Below, piece by piece: positions 36,134 to 44,924 of a stretch of 61,750 bases of DNA (position 1 is the first letter of the stretch; every line of letters begins with the position of its first letter). Made by a program: the position numbers and the translations under genes. This DNA comes from Candidatus Minthosoma equi (lineage in GTDB: Bacteria; Bacteroidota; Bacteroidia; Bacteroidales; Bacteroidaceae): assembly GCA_018064885.1 (NCBI GenBank), contig JAGHUI010000097.1:1-61750 (forward strand), written 5' to 3'. The notes beneath the pieces were generated by a model that had not been told where the DNA came from, did not search any database, and saw only the letters and a program-made list of their open reading frames with translations.

Positions 36134-37045
36134 CTACTTCCAATACATTGAGAATCCGAATGTCTTATCCTCTGAGTTAGTGAATGTGCCTGTGAAGCTT
36201 GAGCCCTTTCTGTATTTTCCTTTGAAAGTTCCTGTGCTATTGCCATCAGGAAGATATTCCTTCACCTCGATAATTGCGTAATCATCGTCATCTGTCTTGC
36301 TGACGCACTTCAAGGTAAACTTATTCTCTGGACGAGATTTGTAGAAATAGAATCCGTCCTGTTTACCTTTATTGAAGCAAAGAACTACCGGGTATTCGCC
36401 AATTGTACCGTCATAGATATCGTAATCATTTTCAGAGTATTTAGTGACCAGCTGATTATTCTTGACCATTCTCCAACCTTTATCGATTTGATAGAACCAT
36501 ATAGGCTCTGGCACAATCTTATCGAACTCCTCTCGAGTTACAGTCTTATCGTTGATTGAGCAATACTCTTCAAAATCTTGTTCCCCATCTTCTGAAAATT
36601 CCTCATCATCTTCACGTTCTGGCTTTCTTATAGATACTGTTAAATTGCCTTTCATGATTTCTTTGCCATTCTGGTAGCGAGAGAATCCTCTGTCCCATGT
36701 GCGATTTGCTCCCATGTGGTCATCATGCTCATAGAAAGAATATCCACCTTTTGCATAGCCAAGTGTTTCATAACCGTCATAAGCAAAGTTCTTCATTTCA
36801 AGCTTTCCATTCTTAAGCAAGAAAACAGCATAGCTTGCACTTGGCAAATCGCTGTCACGAACAATAATATCCTTAACACCATCAGCATCGATGTCAAGAA
36901 GTAGGTACTGGCTGGTTGATAATACTTTCTTGTCATACTCGTCCAAAGCAGCATTGATATCAGCTACTGTACATGGTAATTTCTGCTGAGCAAAAGATGA
37001 CGCTGCACAAGCAATAGCAGCAAAGAGGGAAATAAACTTCTTCAT
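36134..37045 (-). CDS. Secreted protein of unknown function
   Basis: A 303-residue protein with a signal peptide (MKKFISLFAAIACAASSFA). It has a calcium-loop-like segment LLLDIDADGVKDIIV (about 48-62), an acidic patch (about 145-165) and a C-terminal part of short beta-like repeats ending GTFTNSEDKTFGFSMYWK. I recognise no named family. It is the first gene of a unit that continues into the kinase/AraC regulator 35 bases downstream; whether the two are linked in function is unknown. Confidence 0.7.
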   Translation of the reverse strand: MKKFISLFAAIACAASSFAQQKLPCTVADINAALDEYDKKVLSTSQYLLLDIDADGVKDIIVRDSDLPSASYAVFLLKNGKLEMKNFAYDGYETLGYAKGGYSFYEHDDHMGANRTWDRGFSRYQNGKEIMKGNLTVSIRKPEREDDEEFSEDGEQDFEEYCSINDKTVTREEFDKIVPEPIWFYQIDKGWRMVKNNQLVTKYSENDYDIYDGTIGEYPVVLCFNKGKQDGFYFYKSRPENKFTLKCVSKTDDDDYAIIEVKEYLPDGNSTGTFKGKYRKGSSFTGTFTNSEDKTFGFSMYWK

Positions 37046-37073
37046 AATTGTAATGTAATTTCTATTTTAGACA

Positions 37074-37105
37074 CAAAGTTAAGACAAACTATTCTAAATG
37101 ACAAA
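37074..37105 (-). promoter_or_regulatory. Promoter of the secreted-protein/regulator unit
   Basis: On the minus strand TTTG (37102-37105), 20 bases, TAACTTTG (37074-37081): an exact consensus fit 28 bases before the ATG at 37045. Confidence 0.7.
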
Positions 37106-37136
37106 TTACTTAGTATAAAAAACACTAACAAATACG

Positions 37137-37166
37137 AAAAAAGGCTGCTTCGCGGTTGAAGCAGCC
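37137..37166 (-). terminator. Terminator of the decarboxylase operon
   Basis: GGCTGCTTC (37143-37151) and GAAGCAGCC (37158-37166) form a 9-bp stem with a 6-base loop. On the minus strand it runs into six T residues (37137-37142). Confidence 0.85.
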
Positions 37167-37196
37167 CTTAATATAATATATGTGTATTTAACCTTA

Positions 37197-38447
37197 TTAG
37201 CCGAGGAAACTGAGAAGAATACCTGCAGCAACGGCAGAACCGATAACTCCGGCAACGTTTGGACCCATAGCATGCATGAGAAGGAAGTTGCGAGGATCAG
37301 CTTTCTGACCTTCCGTTTGGCTTACACGCGCAGCCATTGGAACGGCACTAACACCAGCAGAACCAATGAGTGGGTTAATTTTCTCCTTGAGGAAGATGTT
37401 CATGATCTTTGCCATGATAACACCTGATGCAGAACCGATACCGAATGCTACGATACCAACGCAGAGGATAGCAATTGTCTGAAGGTTCATGAATGAAGCA
37501 GCTGTGGCTGTTGCACCAACTGTAACACCAAGGAAAATAACGACGATGTTGTTGAGTTCATTCTGTGCAGCCTTAGAAAGACGATCCACCACTCCACTCT
37601 CTTTGAAGAGGTTACCAAGCATGAGACAACCGATGAGGGTTGCTGCTGATGGAACAATGAGTGAAACAACAATTGCAACTACGATTGGGAAGATAATCTT
37701 CTCTCTCTTTGTAACGGTACGCAACTGGCTCATGCGAATCTTACGTTCCTTTTCTGTAGTGAGGAAGCGCATGATAGGTGGCTGAATAACTGGTACGAGT
37801 GCCATGTAACTGTATGCAGCAACAGCAATAGGACCAAGAAGTTCAGGAGCAAGCTTTGACGTGAGGAAGATAGCAGTTGGGCCATCTGCACCACCAATGA
37901 TACCGATAGAAGCTGACTGAGCTGGAGTGAATCCGAAGAAATCAATCTGAGTAACGAGGAATGTTGCGAAGATACCAATCTGAGCTGCTGCACCAAGGAG
38001 AAGACTCTTTGGGTTTGCAATCAGCGGACCAAAGTCTGTCATTGCACCTACACCGAGGAAGATGAGGCATGGATAGATACCAAGCTTCACACCGATGTAG
38101 AGTATGTCAAGAAGTCCGCCAGTAGCAAAGATGTGACGAAGATCATGATAGTATTCGCTATTCTCATTAAGATACTCATCGTTCCACAAATTCACGTGGA
38201 ACATTTCTGCACCCGGAAGATTTGTGAGAATCATACCGAAGGCAATTGGCAGAAGCAACAATGGCTCGTAACCTTTCTTGATGGCAAGAAAAAGGAGGAA
38301 GCAACCAAGTGCAATCATGACGAGTGACTTCCATCCATCACCCTCAAAGAACTGCACGAATGCCATCTCATGGAAGAATTTTTCAAGTCCTTCTGTAAGA
38401 TTGAATTCTGTTGCTGCCAATGGAGTAGCTAAAGATAAAATATTCAT
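37197..38447 (-). CDS. Sodium-ion-translocating decarboxylase beta subunit
   Basis: A 416-residue inner-membrane protein of the OadB/MmdB/GcdB family, which decarboxylates carboxybiotin and pumps Na+ outward. Typical segments are [32 protein letters not shown] (with the conserved Asp in the ion path) and [14 protein letters not shown], ending [17 protein letters not shown]. It is last in the operon with the epimerase, carboxyltransferase, gamma and biotin subunits. The context suggests methylmalonyl-CoA rather than oxaloacetate as substrate. A strong terminator follows. Confidence 0.93.
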   Translation of the reverse strand: MNILSLATPLAATEFNLTEGLEKFFHEMAFVQFFEGDGWKSLVMIALGCFLLFLAIKKGYEPLLLLPIAFGMILTNLPGAEMFHVNLWNDEYLNENSEYYHDLRHIFATGGLLDILYIGVKLGIYPCLIFLGVGAMTDFGPLIANPKSLLLGAAAQIGIFATFLVTQIDFFGFTPAQSASIGIIGGADGPTAIFLTSKLAPELLGPIAVAAYSYMALVPVIQPPIMRFLTTEKERKIRMSQLRTVTKREKIIFPIVVAIVVSLIVPSAATLIGCLMLGNLFKESGVVDRLSKAAQNELNNIVVIFLGVTVGATATAASFMNLQTIAILCVGIVAFGIGSASGVIMAKIMNIFLKEKINPLIGSAGVSAVPMAARVSQTEGQKADPRNFLLMHAMGPNVAGVIGSAVAAGILLSFLG

Positions 38448-38473
38448 TTAATGCAAGTTTGAACTGTTCTATA

Positions 38474-39190
38474 TTAAGCTAATTCGATGAGAGCCTGACC
38501 ACCCTGAACCTGAGCACCTGTCTCAACGAGGATAGCCTTAACTGTTCCTGAAGCCTCAGCTGTGATGCTGTTCTCCATCTTCATAGCCTCAAGCATACAA
38601 ACTGTGTCGCCAGCCTTAACAGCATCGCCAACCTTGCAAGTGATCTTTGTGATTGTGCCTGGAAGCGGAGCTGTAACAGCATTAGCGCCTGCTGCAGGCT
38701 TTGGTGCTGCTGGTGCAGGAGCTGCTGCAACTGGTGCAGGAGCTGCTGGAGCAGGCTTTGGAGCAAGTGCTGGAGCCTCTGCTGCAACGAAATCTGCAAC
38801 CATCTCAACGAGGAGGTCACCCTGATTAACGTTCTGACCCTGAGCAACAGCTACACGCTGAACTGTACCGTCAACCTCGCTTACGATGTCGTTAGCCATC
38901 TTCATTGATTCAATAACGAGGAGAACATCTCCACGCTTAACGTGCTGACCGTCAGCAACCTTTACTTCTGTAACTGTACCAGGAAGCTCTGACATTACGT
39001 TTGCAGGACCACCCTTCTGACCACCTGCAGGAGCAGCAGGTTTTACTGGACGAGGTCCTTCTGCCTTCTTCTCTGGCACTACTACCTGATAAGTCTGACC
39101 GTTGAGAGTGACAGTCATGTTGCCGCCCTTGAGGTCTTCAACCTGTGCGGAATAATCGATACCGCCTATGGTAAACTTGAATTCTTTCAT
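38474..39190 (-). CDS. Biotin carrier subunit with two biotinyl domains
   Basis: A 238-residue protein from the ATG at 39190 (MKEFKFTIGG). It has an N-terminal strand-rich part (1-40), then two biotinyl/lipoyl domains joined by an Ala/Pro-rich linker (about 136-170). Both carry a biotinylation motif: IESMKMAND with Lys97 and LEAMKMENS with Lys204. Carriers of decarboxylase sodium pumps usually have a single such domain at the C-terminus. The protein would carry CO2 from the carboxyltransferase to the beta subunit. Its neighbours 10 bases upstream (gamma) and 26 bases downstream (beta) support this role. Confidence 0.9.
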   Translation of the reverse strand: MKEFKFTIGGIDYSAQVEDLKGGNMTVTLNGQTYQVVVPEKKAEGPRPVKPAAPAGGQKGGPANVMSELPGTVTEVKVADGQHVKRGDVLLVIESMKMANDIVSEVDGTVQRVAVAQGQNVNQGDLLVEMVADFVAAEAPALAPKPAPAAPAPVAAAPAPAAPKPAAGANAVTAPLPGTITKITCKVGDAVKAGDTVCMLEAMKMENSITAEASGTVKAILVETGAQVQGGQALIELA

Positions 39191-39200
39191 TGTCTTATTA

Positions 39201-39536
39201 TTAGAGTCTTGGGTTAAGACGTGCTCCCCAAGCAGAATTTGGATTTGGTTTAATTGTGAGGATACGGTTCTCGCGGTTCTCATACTCGTTGAAGTAGAGG
39301 TAGAGAGCCATGGCAACGGCTGCCTTATCTTTATCGTCAGCCTTTTCTATTGCCTTAGCCTGCTTGTTCTCCTTGTACTCCGCCTTAACGTCGCTCACCT
39401 TATCTGTTGTTTTCATTGCTACAGCTGTAAAGATGCCGAGGATGGCAACAAGAATAACCAGGATGGCAAACACCACGAGGATGCTCACACCTGCCAGTAA
39501 CCAAATATTCGGATCGCTGATTGATAGAAAATTCAT
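39201..39536 (-). CDS. OadG-family gamma subunit
   Basis: A 111-residue protein with one N-terminal membrane segment (about 10-38, WLLAGVSILVVFAILVILV) followed by a Lys/Asp-rich charged stretch and a soluble tail. This is the architecture of gamma subunits that hold decarboxylase sodium pumps together. It lies between the carboxyltransferase (11 bases) and biotin carrier (10 bases) genes. It is a little longer than the usual 80-90 residues because of its C-terminal tail. Confidence 0.8.
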   Translation of the reverse strand: MNFLSISDPNIWLLAGVSILVVFAILVILVAILGIFTAVAMKTTDKVSDVKAEYKENKQAKAIEKADDKDKAAVAMALYLYFNEYENRENRILTIKPNPNSAWGARLNPRL

Positions 39537-39547
39537 TTGTTTATTCT

Positions 39548-41119
39548 TTAGAGTGGAATGTTTCCGTGCTTCTTAGCTGGGTTCTGAAGCTTCTTATTCT
39601 CAAGCTGAGCAAGTGCGCGGATAATGCGGAAACGAGTGTTGCGTGGCTCGATAACATCATCGATGTATCCGTACTTAGCAGCCTGATAAGGATTAGCAAA
39701 GAGCTTAGTGTACTCATCTTCCTTCTCCTTGATGAATGCCTTTGCACCTTCAACGTCGCCTGCATCCTTGAGAGCCTTAGCTTCCTTAGCATAGAGAACT
39801 GAAGCTGCACCACTTGCACCCATGACGGCAATCTCAGAAGATGGCCATGCATAGTTGAGGTCACCGCGAAGCTGCTTACAAGACATAACGATGTGTGAAC
39901 CACCGTAAGACTTACGAAGAGTAACTGTAACCTTTGGAACTGTACATTCTCCGTATGCATAGAGAAGCTTAGCACCGTGAAGAATAACGGCATTGTACTC
40001 CTGACCTGTACCTGGAAGGAATCCTGGAACATCAACGAGAGTAACGATTGGAATATTGAATGCATCGCAGAAACGAACGAAACGAGCACCCTTGCGAGAA
40101 GCGTTGCAGTCAAGCACACCAGCAAGCTGCTTTGGCTGGTTAGCAACGATACCTACTGATTGTCCGTTGAAACGAGCGAAACCTACGATGATATTCTTTG
40201 CATAGTTTGGCTGAACCTCAAAGAACTCACCATTATCAACGATACCAGCAATAACCTGATACATGTCGTAAGGCATGTTAGGGTTGTCAGGGATGATATC
40301 GTTGAGGTAATCCTCCATACGGCCAACAGGGTCAGTACACTCAACACGTGGAGTCTTCTCAAGATTGTTCTGTGGAATGTAAGAAAGAAGCTGCTTGATC
40401 ATAGCGATACCCTCTTCCTCTGTAGCTGCAGTGAAGTGAGTTACACCAGACTTAGTAGCGTGAACTGATGCACCACCGAGCTGTTCCTGAGTAACAACCT
40501 CGCCAAGAACAGCCTTAACTGGGCCAGGACCTGTGAGGAACATGTATGAAGAGCCTTCAATCATGAGAGTGAAGTCTGTGAGGGCTGGTGAATAAACAGC
40601 ACCACCTGCACATGGACCGAAGATACCAGAAATCTGTGGAATAACACCAGATGCCATGATGTTGCGCTGGAAGATCTCTGCATAACCAGCGAGGGCATTG
40701 ATACCTTCCTGAAGACGAGCACCACCTGAGTCGTTAAGACCAATAACAGGAGCGCCAACCTTCATTGCTATATCCATAACCTTACAGATCTTGCTTGCGA
40801 GCATCTCTGAAAGTGAACCTGCAGATACTGTGAAATCCTGTGCGAAAACATATACAAGACGTCCGTCGATTGTACCTGAACCTACAACAACACCATCACC
40901 GAGATAGTGCTTCTTCTCCATACCGAAGTTGCTGCAACGATGCTCAACGAACATGTCGAGTTCTTCAAAACTGCCCTCGTCAAGGAGGAGTGCAATACGC
41001 TCACGAGCTGTGAGTTTATTCTTTGCGTGCTGCTTCTCGATAGCCTTCTCACCACCGCCGATGCGAGCCTTTGCGCGGAGCTCCATAAGCTCCTTAATAC
41101 GTTCTGTTTGCTTAGACAT
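39548..41119 (-). CDS. mmdA: Methylmalonyl-CoA decarboxylase carboxyltransferase (alpha) subunit
   Basis: A 523-residue acyl-CoA carboxyltransferase of the MmdA/PccB family. It transfers the carboxyl group of methylmalonyl-CoA to biotin, giving propionyl-CoA. Crotonase-like features are [42 protein letters not shown] and [13 protein letters not shown]. Length and order are normal for the family. The epimerase gene upstream and the membrane subunits downstream make the decarboxylase role more likely than a biosynthetic carboxylase; no biotin carboxylase gene is present in the operon. Confidence 0.92.
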   Translation of the reverse strand: MSKQTERIKELMELRAKARIGGGEKAIEKQHAKNKLTARERIALLLDEGSFEELDMFVEHRCSNFGMEKKHYLGDGVVVGSGTIDGRLVYVFAQDFTVSAGSLSEMLASKICKVMDIAMKVGAPVIGLNDSGGARLQEGINALAGYAEIFQRNIMASGVIPQISGIFGPCAGGAVYSPALTDFTLMIEGSSYMFLTGPGPVKAVLGEVVTQEQLGGASVHATKSGVTHFTAATEEEGIAMIKQLLSYIPQNNLEKTPRVECTDPVGRMEDYLNDIIPDNPNMPYDMYQVIAGIVDNGEFFEVQPNYAKNIIVGFARFNGQSVGIVANQPKQLAGVLDCNASRKGARFVRFCDAFNIPIVTLVDVPGFLPGTGQEYNAVILHGAKLLYAYGECTVPKVTVTLRKSYGGSHIVMSCKQLRGDLNYAWPSSEIAVMGASGAASVLYAKEAKALKDAGDVEGAKAFIKEKEDEYTKLFANPYQAAKYGYIDDVIEPRNTRFRIIRALAQLENKKLQNPAKKHGNIPL

Positions 41120-41143
41120 AATTATATGTTGAATTATGAGTTA

Positions 41144-41215
41144 GGAATTAGGAATTAGGAATTGTTTGTTACTGCACTTCAGTACATTTGGTATCAATTC
41201 CTAACTCCTAATTCC
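41144..41215. repeat. Inverted repeat between mce and mmdA
   Basis: GGAATT and TAGGAATT repeats at 41144-41163 are inverted at 41196-41215 (19 of 20 positions), around a 32-base loop. The core unit TAGGAAT is repeated every 7 bases. Inside a polycistronic message it would form a long A-U-rich hairpin between the epimerase and mmdA. Confidence 0.75.
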
Positions 41216-41234
41216 TCTTTCCTCATTAAATTAT

Positions 41235-41645
41235 TTACTTAGCTGGCTCACAAAGCTCTGTGAGGATACCTGCTGTACACTTTGGATGGAGGAAGCCGAT
41301 CATCATGTTCTCAGCACCCTTGCGTGGAGCCTTGTCGATGAGCTTAATTTCCTTGCCTTCGCACTCTACGAGAGCTTCTGCAACACCGTCCTCAACAGCG
41401 TAAGCTACATGGTGAACACCCTTGCCACCCTTCTCAAGCCACTTAGCGATAGTTGAATCTGGTGATGTTGGCTCAAGGAGCTCAAGCTTAACTTCACCAA
41501 CCTTGAGGAAAGCTGTCTTTACCTTCTGGTCAGCAACTTCTTCTACTGCATAGCACTTGAGACCGAGTACGTTCTCATAATAAGGGAGCACAGCGTCGAT
41601 GCTCTCAACACCTATACCAAGGTGATCGATACGTGAAATCTTCAT
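41235..41645 (-). CDS. mce: Methylmalonyl-CoA epimerase
   Basis: A 136-residue vicinal-oxygen-chelate protein that interconverts the (R) and (S) forms of methylmalonyl-CoA. The N-terminal DHLGIGVESIDAVLPYYENV provides a metal His, LELLEPTSPDS and GVHHVAYAVED provide further ligands, and the C-terminal GFLHPKCTAGILTELCEP closes the site. It is first in the operon with the decarboxylase, placing it between methylmalonyl-CoA mutase (not in the window) and mmdA in propionate formation. Its promoter lies at 41747-41754. Confidence 0.95.
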   Translation of the reverse strand: MKISRIDHLGIGVESIDAVLPYYENVLGLKCYAVEEVADQKVKTAFLKVGEVKLELLEPTSPDSTIAKWLEKGGKGVHHVAYAVEDGVAEALVECEGKEIKLIDKAPRKGAENMMIGFLHPKCTAGILTELCEPAK

Positions 41646-41704
41646 ACGATTTAATTATTTATTGTTAATGTTGATTTGTTGAATTATTCGGTTTTAGTAA
41701 CTCA

Positions 41705-41754
41705 TAAACTGACCTGTCGGTTAAATGGCCGGTCAGTTTAAGCTCACAAATTTA
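41705..41754 (-). promoter_or_regulatory. mce operon promoter and start-site hairpin
   Basis: TAAATTTG on the minus strand (41747-41754) fits the -7 consensus; no -33 is clear. Just downstream, at the expected transcript 5' end, TAAACTGACC (41705-41714) and GGTCAGTTTA (41731-41740) are perfect inverted copies separated by 16 bases. This could be an operator or a 5' stabilising hairpin. Confidence 0.55.
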
Positions 41755-41808
41755 ACGCTTTTAATTTTCACACGAAAGCCAAAAGCGAAAAAAGTACACA
41801 AAGAACTG

Positions 41809-42546
41809 CTAAATATTTACGTTTCCCATAAAATACGCCTCGATTTCGGAAGTCAACTGAGCATAATCCTTATCATAATCTTTGATTATGCTGCCATGTT
41901 CCAAAAGAGTCACACGCGTACAAATGTCTATTGTGTGCGTGAGATTGTGAGAAGAAACGATGATGGTCGCCCCATGTTCCTTATGGTAAGTTTCCAGCAA
42001 ATACTTCATAGCCATCTGCGATGTCGGATCAAGAAAATTGAAAGGCTCATCAAGAATAAGCACCTGCGGATGATGTAGCATTGCACCAATGATGCCCACC
42101 TTCTGCTTGTTTCCCATAGATAGGTTGCGGATGAGAGTTTTCTGTCCAAGCACCTCACCATTCATGAATCCATCAAACTGGAGCAAGCGGTCTTTCAGCA
42201 CATCGTCGCTAATGCCAGAAACTTTTGCTATGAAACGGAAATACTCTTCTGGCGTGAGGTATTCAATGAGGAAACCGCTATCTACAAAAGCACCTGTGTA
42301 TTCCTTCCAAGACTCACTATTTGCCGTATTGCAAGAAACTGGTTGACCATTCAGCATGCCGTCAATAGTCACAGAACCAGAATCGGCATGAAGCAAGTCA
42401 AGAATGATGCGGAACAACGTTGTCTTGCCTGCACCATTATTGCCGACAAGTCCAATAATCTCACCACTGTGAACAGAGTAGTAATCTATGTCAAGAGCAA
42501 CCTTTTCTCCAAAGGTTTTCTTTAGGTTTTCGATTGTTATATTCAT
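41809..42546 (-). CDS. ABC transporter ATP-binding protein
   Basis: A 245-residue ATPase from the ATG at 42546 (MNITIENLKKTFG). Walker A is GLVGNNGAGKTTL, the signature is NLSMGNKQKVGI and Walker B is VLILDEPFNFLDP, followed by the switch His in VSSHNL. It powers the DUF5687 membrane protein encoded 23 bases upstream in the same direction. The transported substrate is unknown. The open extension upstream of 42546 overlaps the permease gene and is not needed. Confidence 0.93.
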   Translation of the reverse strand: MNITIENLKKTFGEKVALDIDYYSVHSGEIIGLVGNNGAGKTTLFRIILDLLHADSGSVTIDGMLNGQPVSCNTANSESWKEYTGAFVDSGFLIEYLTPEEYFRFIAKVSGISDDVLKDRLLQFDGFMNGEVLGQKTLIRNLSMGNKQKVGIIGAMLHHPQVLILDEPFNFLDPTSQMAMKYLLETYHKEHGATIIVSSHNLTHTIDICTRVTLLEHGSIIKDYDKDYAQLTSEIEAYFMGNVNI

Positions 42547-42569
42547 AATCCTGTAAGGATTTGTTTGGT

Positions 42570-44078
42570 TTAGTGTGAATTGCGGAAGCCGTCCATATTC
42601 TGGTAGCGGCGAGCCATAAATCTGTTGTAGATGTTGCGAAGCCAAAGCGGATGAAGCAAAATGCCTATAGCGCCAATGGCTATCATCAGCATATCAGCAA
42701 TATCTTCTCCGAAGAGCACCACAAACAAATACATTATTCCCATTGGAATGAACAATGCCAGATAAGACATTATCAGCTGCATCTTTGTATTGTGCCCTGC
42801 TTTTGTCACCTTTTCATTCAGCTGGATAGCAGAATCATTATATACAGCCAGCTGGAAAATGAATGGGAACACCGCACCTGGAGTGAACAGCAAGCAACCT
42901 ATTGCTGTGAGAATGGAAATCTTGCCTTGTATCACAGGCATCATGGCAAAAATCAGCGGCACTATGAGCATCACGCAATGGAAATAGTATTTAGCCTTAA
43001 GAAGAGACAACACCGTCTCTTTCCTCACCATAAGACCATCAATATAATTGCCCTCAGCACACATGATTGAGGTGCAAGTCATAACGCCAAGGCATGAGAA
43101 GCAATAAGTGCTGATAAACACCCTCATGAATGGCATACTGTCATAAACATCCGTAAAAGCGAAAAGGCAGCAAAGCATAATCATGCAGAAGCATCCTGTG
43201 AGGAACTGTTTTCTCACGACAAGGTTGCGCATCGTTGACTTTATCTCCAGCTTTAGGTATTCACCAATAACACCAAACTTATCGAGATAAGTCATGTTGT
43301 TTGTCTTAAAACTCTTCACCACTTCCGTCTTGGCAATCTCAACATAAATTGCTGCTTTTTGGGCATTGTAGTTAATAAGATACAATGGCACAACCAAAAC
43401 AACGAAAAAGAGGAAACTGAGCGGATTCCATTGGCAGAATCCTCGCATCAGATGCATTGAGCCTTGGAAAAGCCACTGATCATCTTCGTCAAAGAAGATT
43501 CCGAAATAAACGAGTGCGGCATAGATCAGTACTGGAATTGCCAGCATGAGGATGTTGCGATTGAGAATTGTTCGCCAAATGAGATACCAATAGCTGTTCA
43601 GCACAAACATGAGCCACCATCCTATCAAGAAACCAATATAGCCTGTTATTCCGTAAAACTGAGGAATTGCAAGAAAGCCAAACGGCACAAGGAAAAATGC
43701 CCAGAAGAAATTGTAGAGCTGCAATCCCATGCGGAACAAAAATACGTTCAGTAGGAAGTTTGTCGGCACATTCAGCAGCTTGTACTGCTTGATGTTCTGA
43801 GCAGGCGTTTCCTGCATTGCAAAACGCAAGAAGAAATCAAGGATGAGAAACCATATCATTCCTCCGTCAATCCAGTCGAAAGATTCTAATGCAGAATCCT
43901 TGAAGATGTTGTAGAAAAACACTCCGAACATCATGAGATAAACAGCCCAAAAGGCGACGAAGATATAACCAAATACCTTCATCACCTTGTTCTTCTCAAA
44001 CATAGGATGCCTGCGGTCGTGCAAGCGCTGATTATGTGAAATAAGCTTGTAAAGAAGCCTTGCTCGCTGGAAATCCAT
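42570..44078 (-). CDS. DUF5687 ABC transporter permease
   Basis: A 502-residue membrane protein with about 10-12 hydrophobic segments. An N-terminal cytoplasmic stretch (about 1-30, MFEKNKVMKVFGYIFVAFW begins the first segment) and the C-terminal IYNRFMARRYQNMDGFR fit DUF5687, a Bacteroidetes permease family coupled to an adjacent ATPase. The substrate is unknown. It lies 23 bases after the lolA stop and before the ATPase gene, so the three may be cotranscribed. Confidence 0.8.
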   Translation of the reverse strand: MDFQRARLLYKLISHNQRLHDRRHPMFEKNKVMKVFGYIFVAFWAVYLMMFGVFFYNIFKDSALESFDWIDGGMIWFLILDFFLRFAMQETPAQNIKQYKLLNVPTNFLLNVFLFRMGLQLYNFFWAFFLVPFGFLAIPQFYGITGYIGFLIGWWLMFVLNSYWYLIWRTILNRNILMLAIPVLIYAALVYFGIFFDEDDQWLFQGSMHLMRGFCQWNPLSFLFFVVLVVPLYLINYNAQKAAIYVEIAKTEVVKSFKTNNMTYLDKFGVIGEYLKLEIKSTMRNLVVRKQFLTGCFCMIMLCCLFAFTDVYDSMPFMRVFISTYCFSCLGVMTCTSIMCAEGNYIDGLMVRKETVLSLLKAKYYFHCVMLIVPLIFAMMPVIQGKISILTAIGCLLFTPGAVFPFIFQLAVYNDSAIQLNEKVTKAGHNTKMQLIMSYLALFIPMGIMYLFVVLFGEDIADMLMIAIGAIGILLHPLWLRNIYNRFMARRYQNMDGFRNSH

Positions 44079-44101
44079 TACTGTAATCCAAATAGAATCC
44101 T

Positions 44102-44710
44102 TTAACGCAAATCGATCACTTCTGCCTTAGGATAGTTCTTCTTGTTGAATTTGAATGTATTGTCTGTAAACTTCTGACCTTTCATGAAGGAGTTGCAATT
44201 GATAGATGTTGTTGCTCCCTTTGATGAGGTCATGCTGATGTACGAAGGATAATTTGTTGACTTATTCACACGAACCACAACCTTTGTATATGGAGAAGAT
44301 CCATCGCCAGTAAGCACAATCTCATGCTCTTTTGCTGTACCCTTTCCCATCTTTGCCTGATAGCCTTTCTTGTAGAAAGTGAGGAAAGCATAAGGATTCA
44401 TCTTTGCAACTTCTTCTGGCTTTGGATTTGTAACATTCACCTCCTCGTTCTTCTTGACATAGCTCCACATTGTTGTTCCGTCAAACCATGTAATCTGGCC
44501 TGCCATATTCACAACGAACTTCTGTCCCTGAAGCTTAATGTAACCCACAGATGAGCCTCCATCGGCAGAGAGCGTGAAGCCAATCTTCACGTTTCCAGCA
44601 GCCTTGAGTGTAGAAGCTGACTTATCGAGAATCCTTGTTGCATCCTGTGCTTTTGCTACGGTGAAAAGCGAGAGGAGAAAAGCGAAAAGAAGAATAATCT
44701 TTTTCATCAT
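44102..44710 (-). CDS. LolA-like outer-membrane lipoprotein carrier protein
   Basis: A 202-residue periplasmic protein with a signal peptide (MKKIILLFAFLLSLFTVAKA). The mature part has the LolA-like pattern FTLSADGGSSVGYIKLQGQK, QITWFDGTTMWSY and NPYAFLTFYKKGY. LolA carries lipoproteins from the inner to the outer membrane. It adjoins ftsK, a common Bacteroidetes arrangement. The first possible codon (TTG, 44713) is followed by two ATG codons; the start is 44710 or 44707. Confidence 0.8.
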   Translation of the reverse strand: MMKKIILLFAFLLSLFTVAKAQDATRILDKSASTLKAAGNVKIGFTLSADGGSSVGYIKLQGQKFVVNMAGQITWFDGTTMWSYVKKNEEVNVTNPKPEEVAKMNPYAFLTFYKKGYQAKMGKGTAKEHEIVLTGDGSSPYTKVVVRVNKSTNYPSYISMTSSKGATTSINCNSFMKGQKFTDNTFKFNKKNYPKAEVIDLR

Positions 44711-44776
44711 CAAACTTTTTATTTTGTTCTATCAATTCAATTTCAATCATTATGACTGCGCATTTTCAATTTCGTT

Positions 44777-44891
44777 TAAATCGATTATTTAATTTCCCTT
44801 GAATTGATTATTTAATTACCTCGTAATTGATCGTTTGGTTTGCCTTATTCCGATTGTTCGGTTTGCCCTGTTCGGAGCGAACGGCTTGCCT
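44777..44891 (-). repeat. Array C of 23-bp-phased repeats
   Basis: Read on the minus strand, five consecutive 23-base units end at 44777, 44800, 44823, 44846 and 44869. Units begin AGGCAAGCC, GGGCAAACC, AGGCAAACC, GAGGTAATT and AGGGAAATT. The pair 44823-44845 and 44800-44822 matches consecutive units of array A: both read ...CAATTAC or ...ATCAATTAC followed by GAGGTAAT, including an exact shared 15-mer (16428-16442 and 44815-44829). The array lies between ftsK and lolA. Confidence 0.75.
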
Positions 44892-44924
44892 TGTTCCAAC
44901 AGAAAGAAAGCTCTTGCACTAAAT

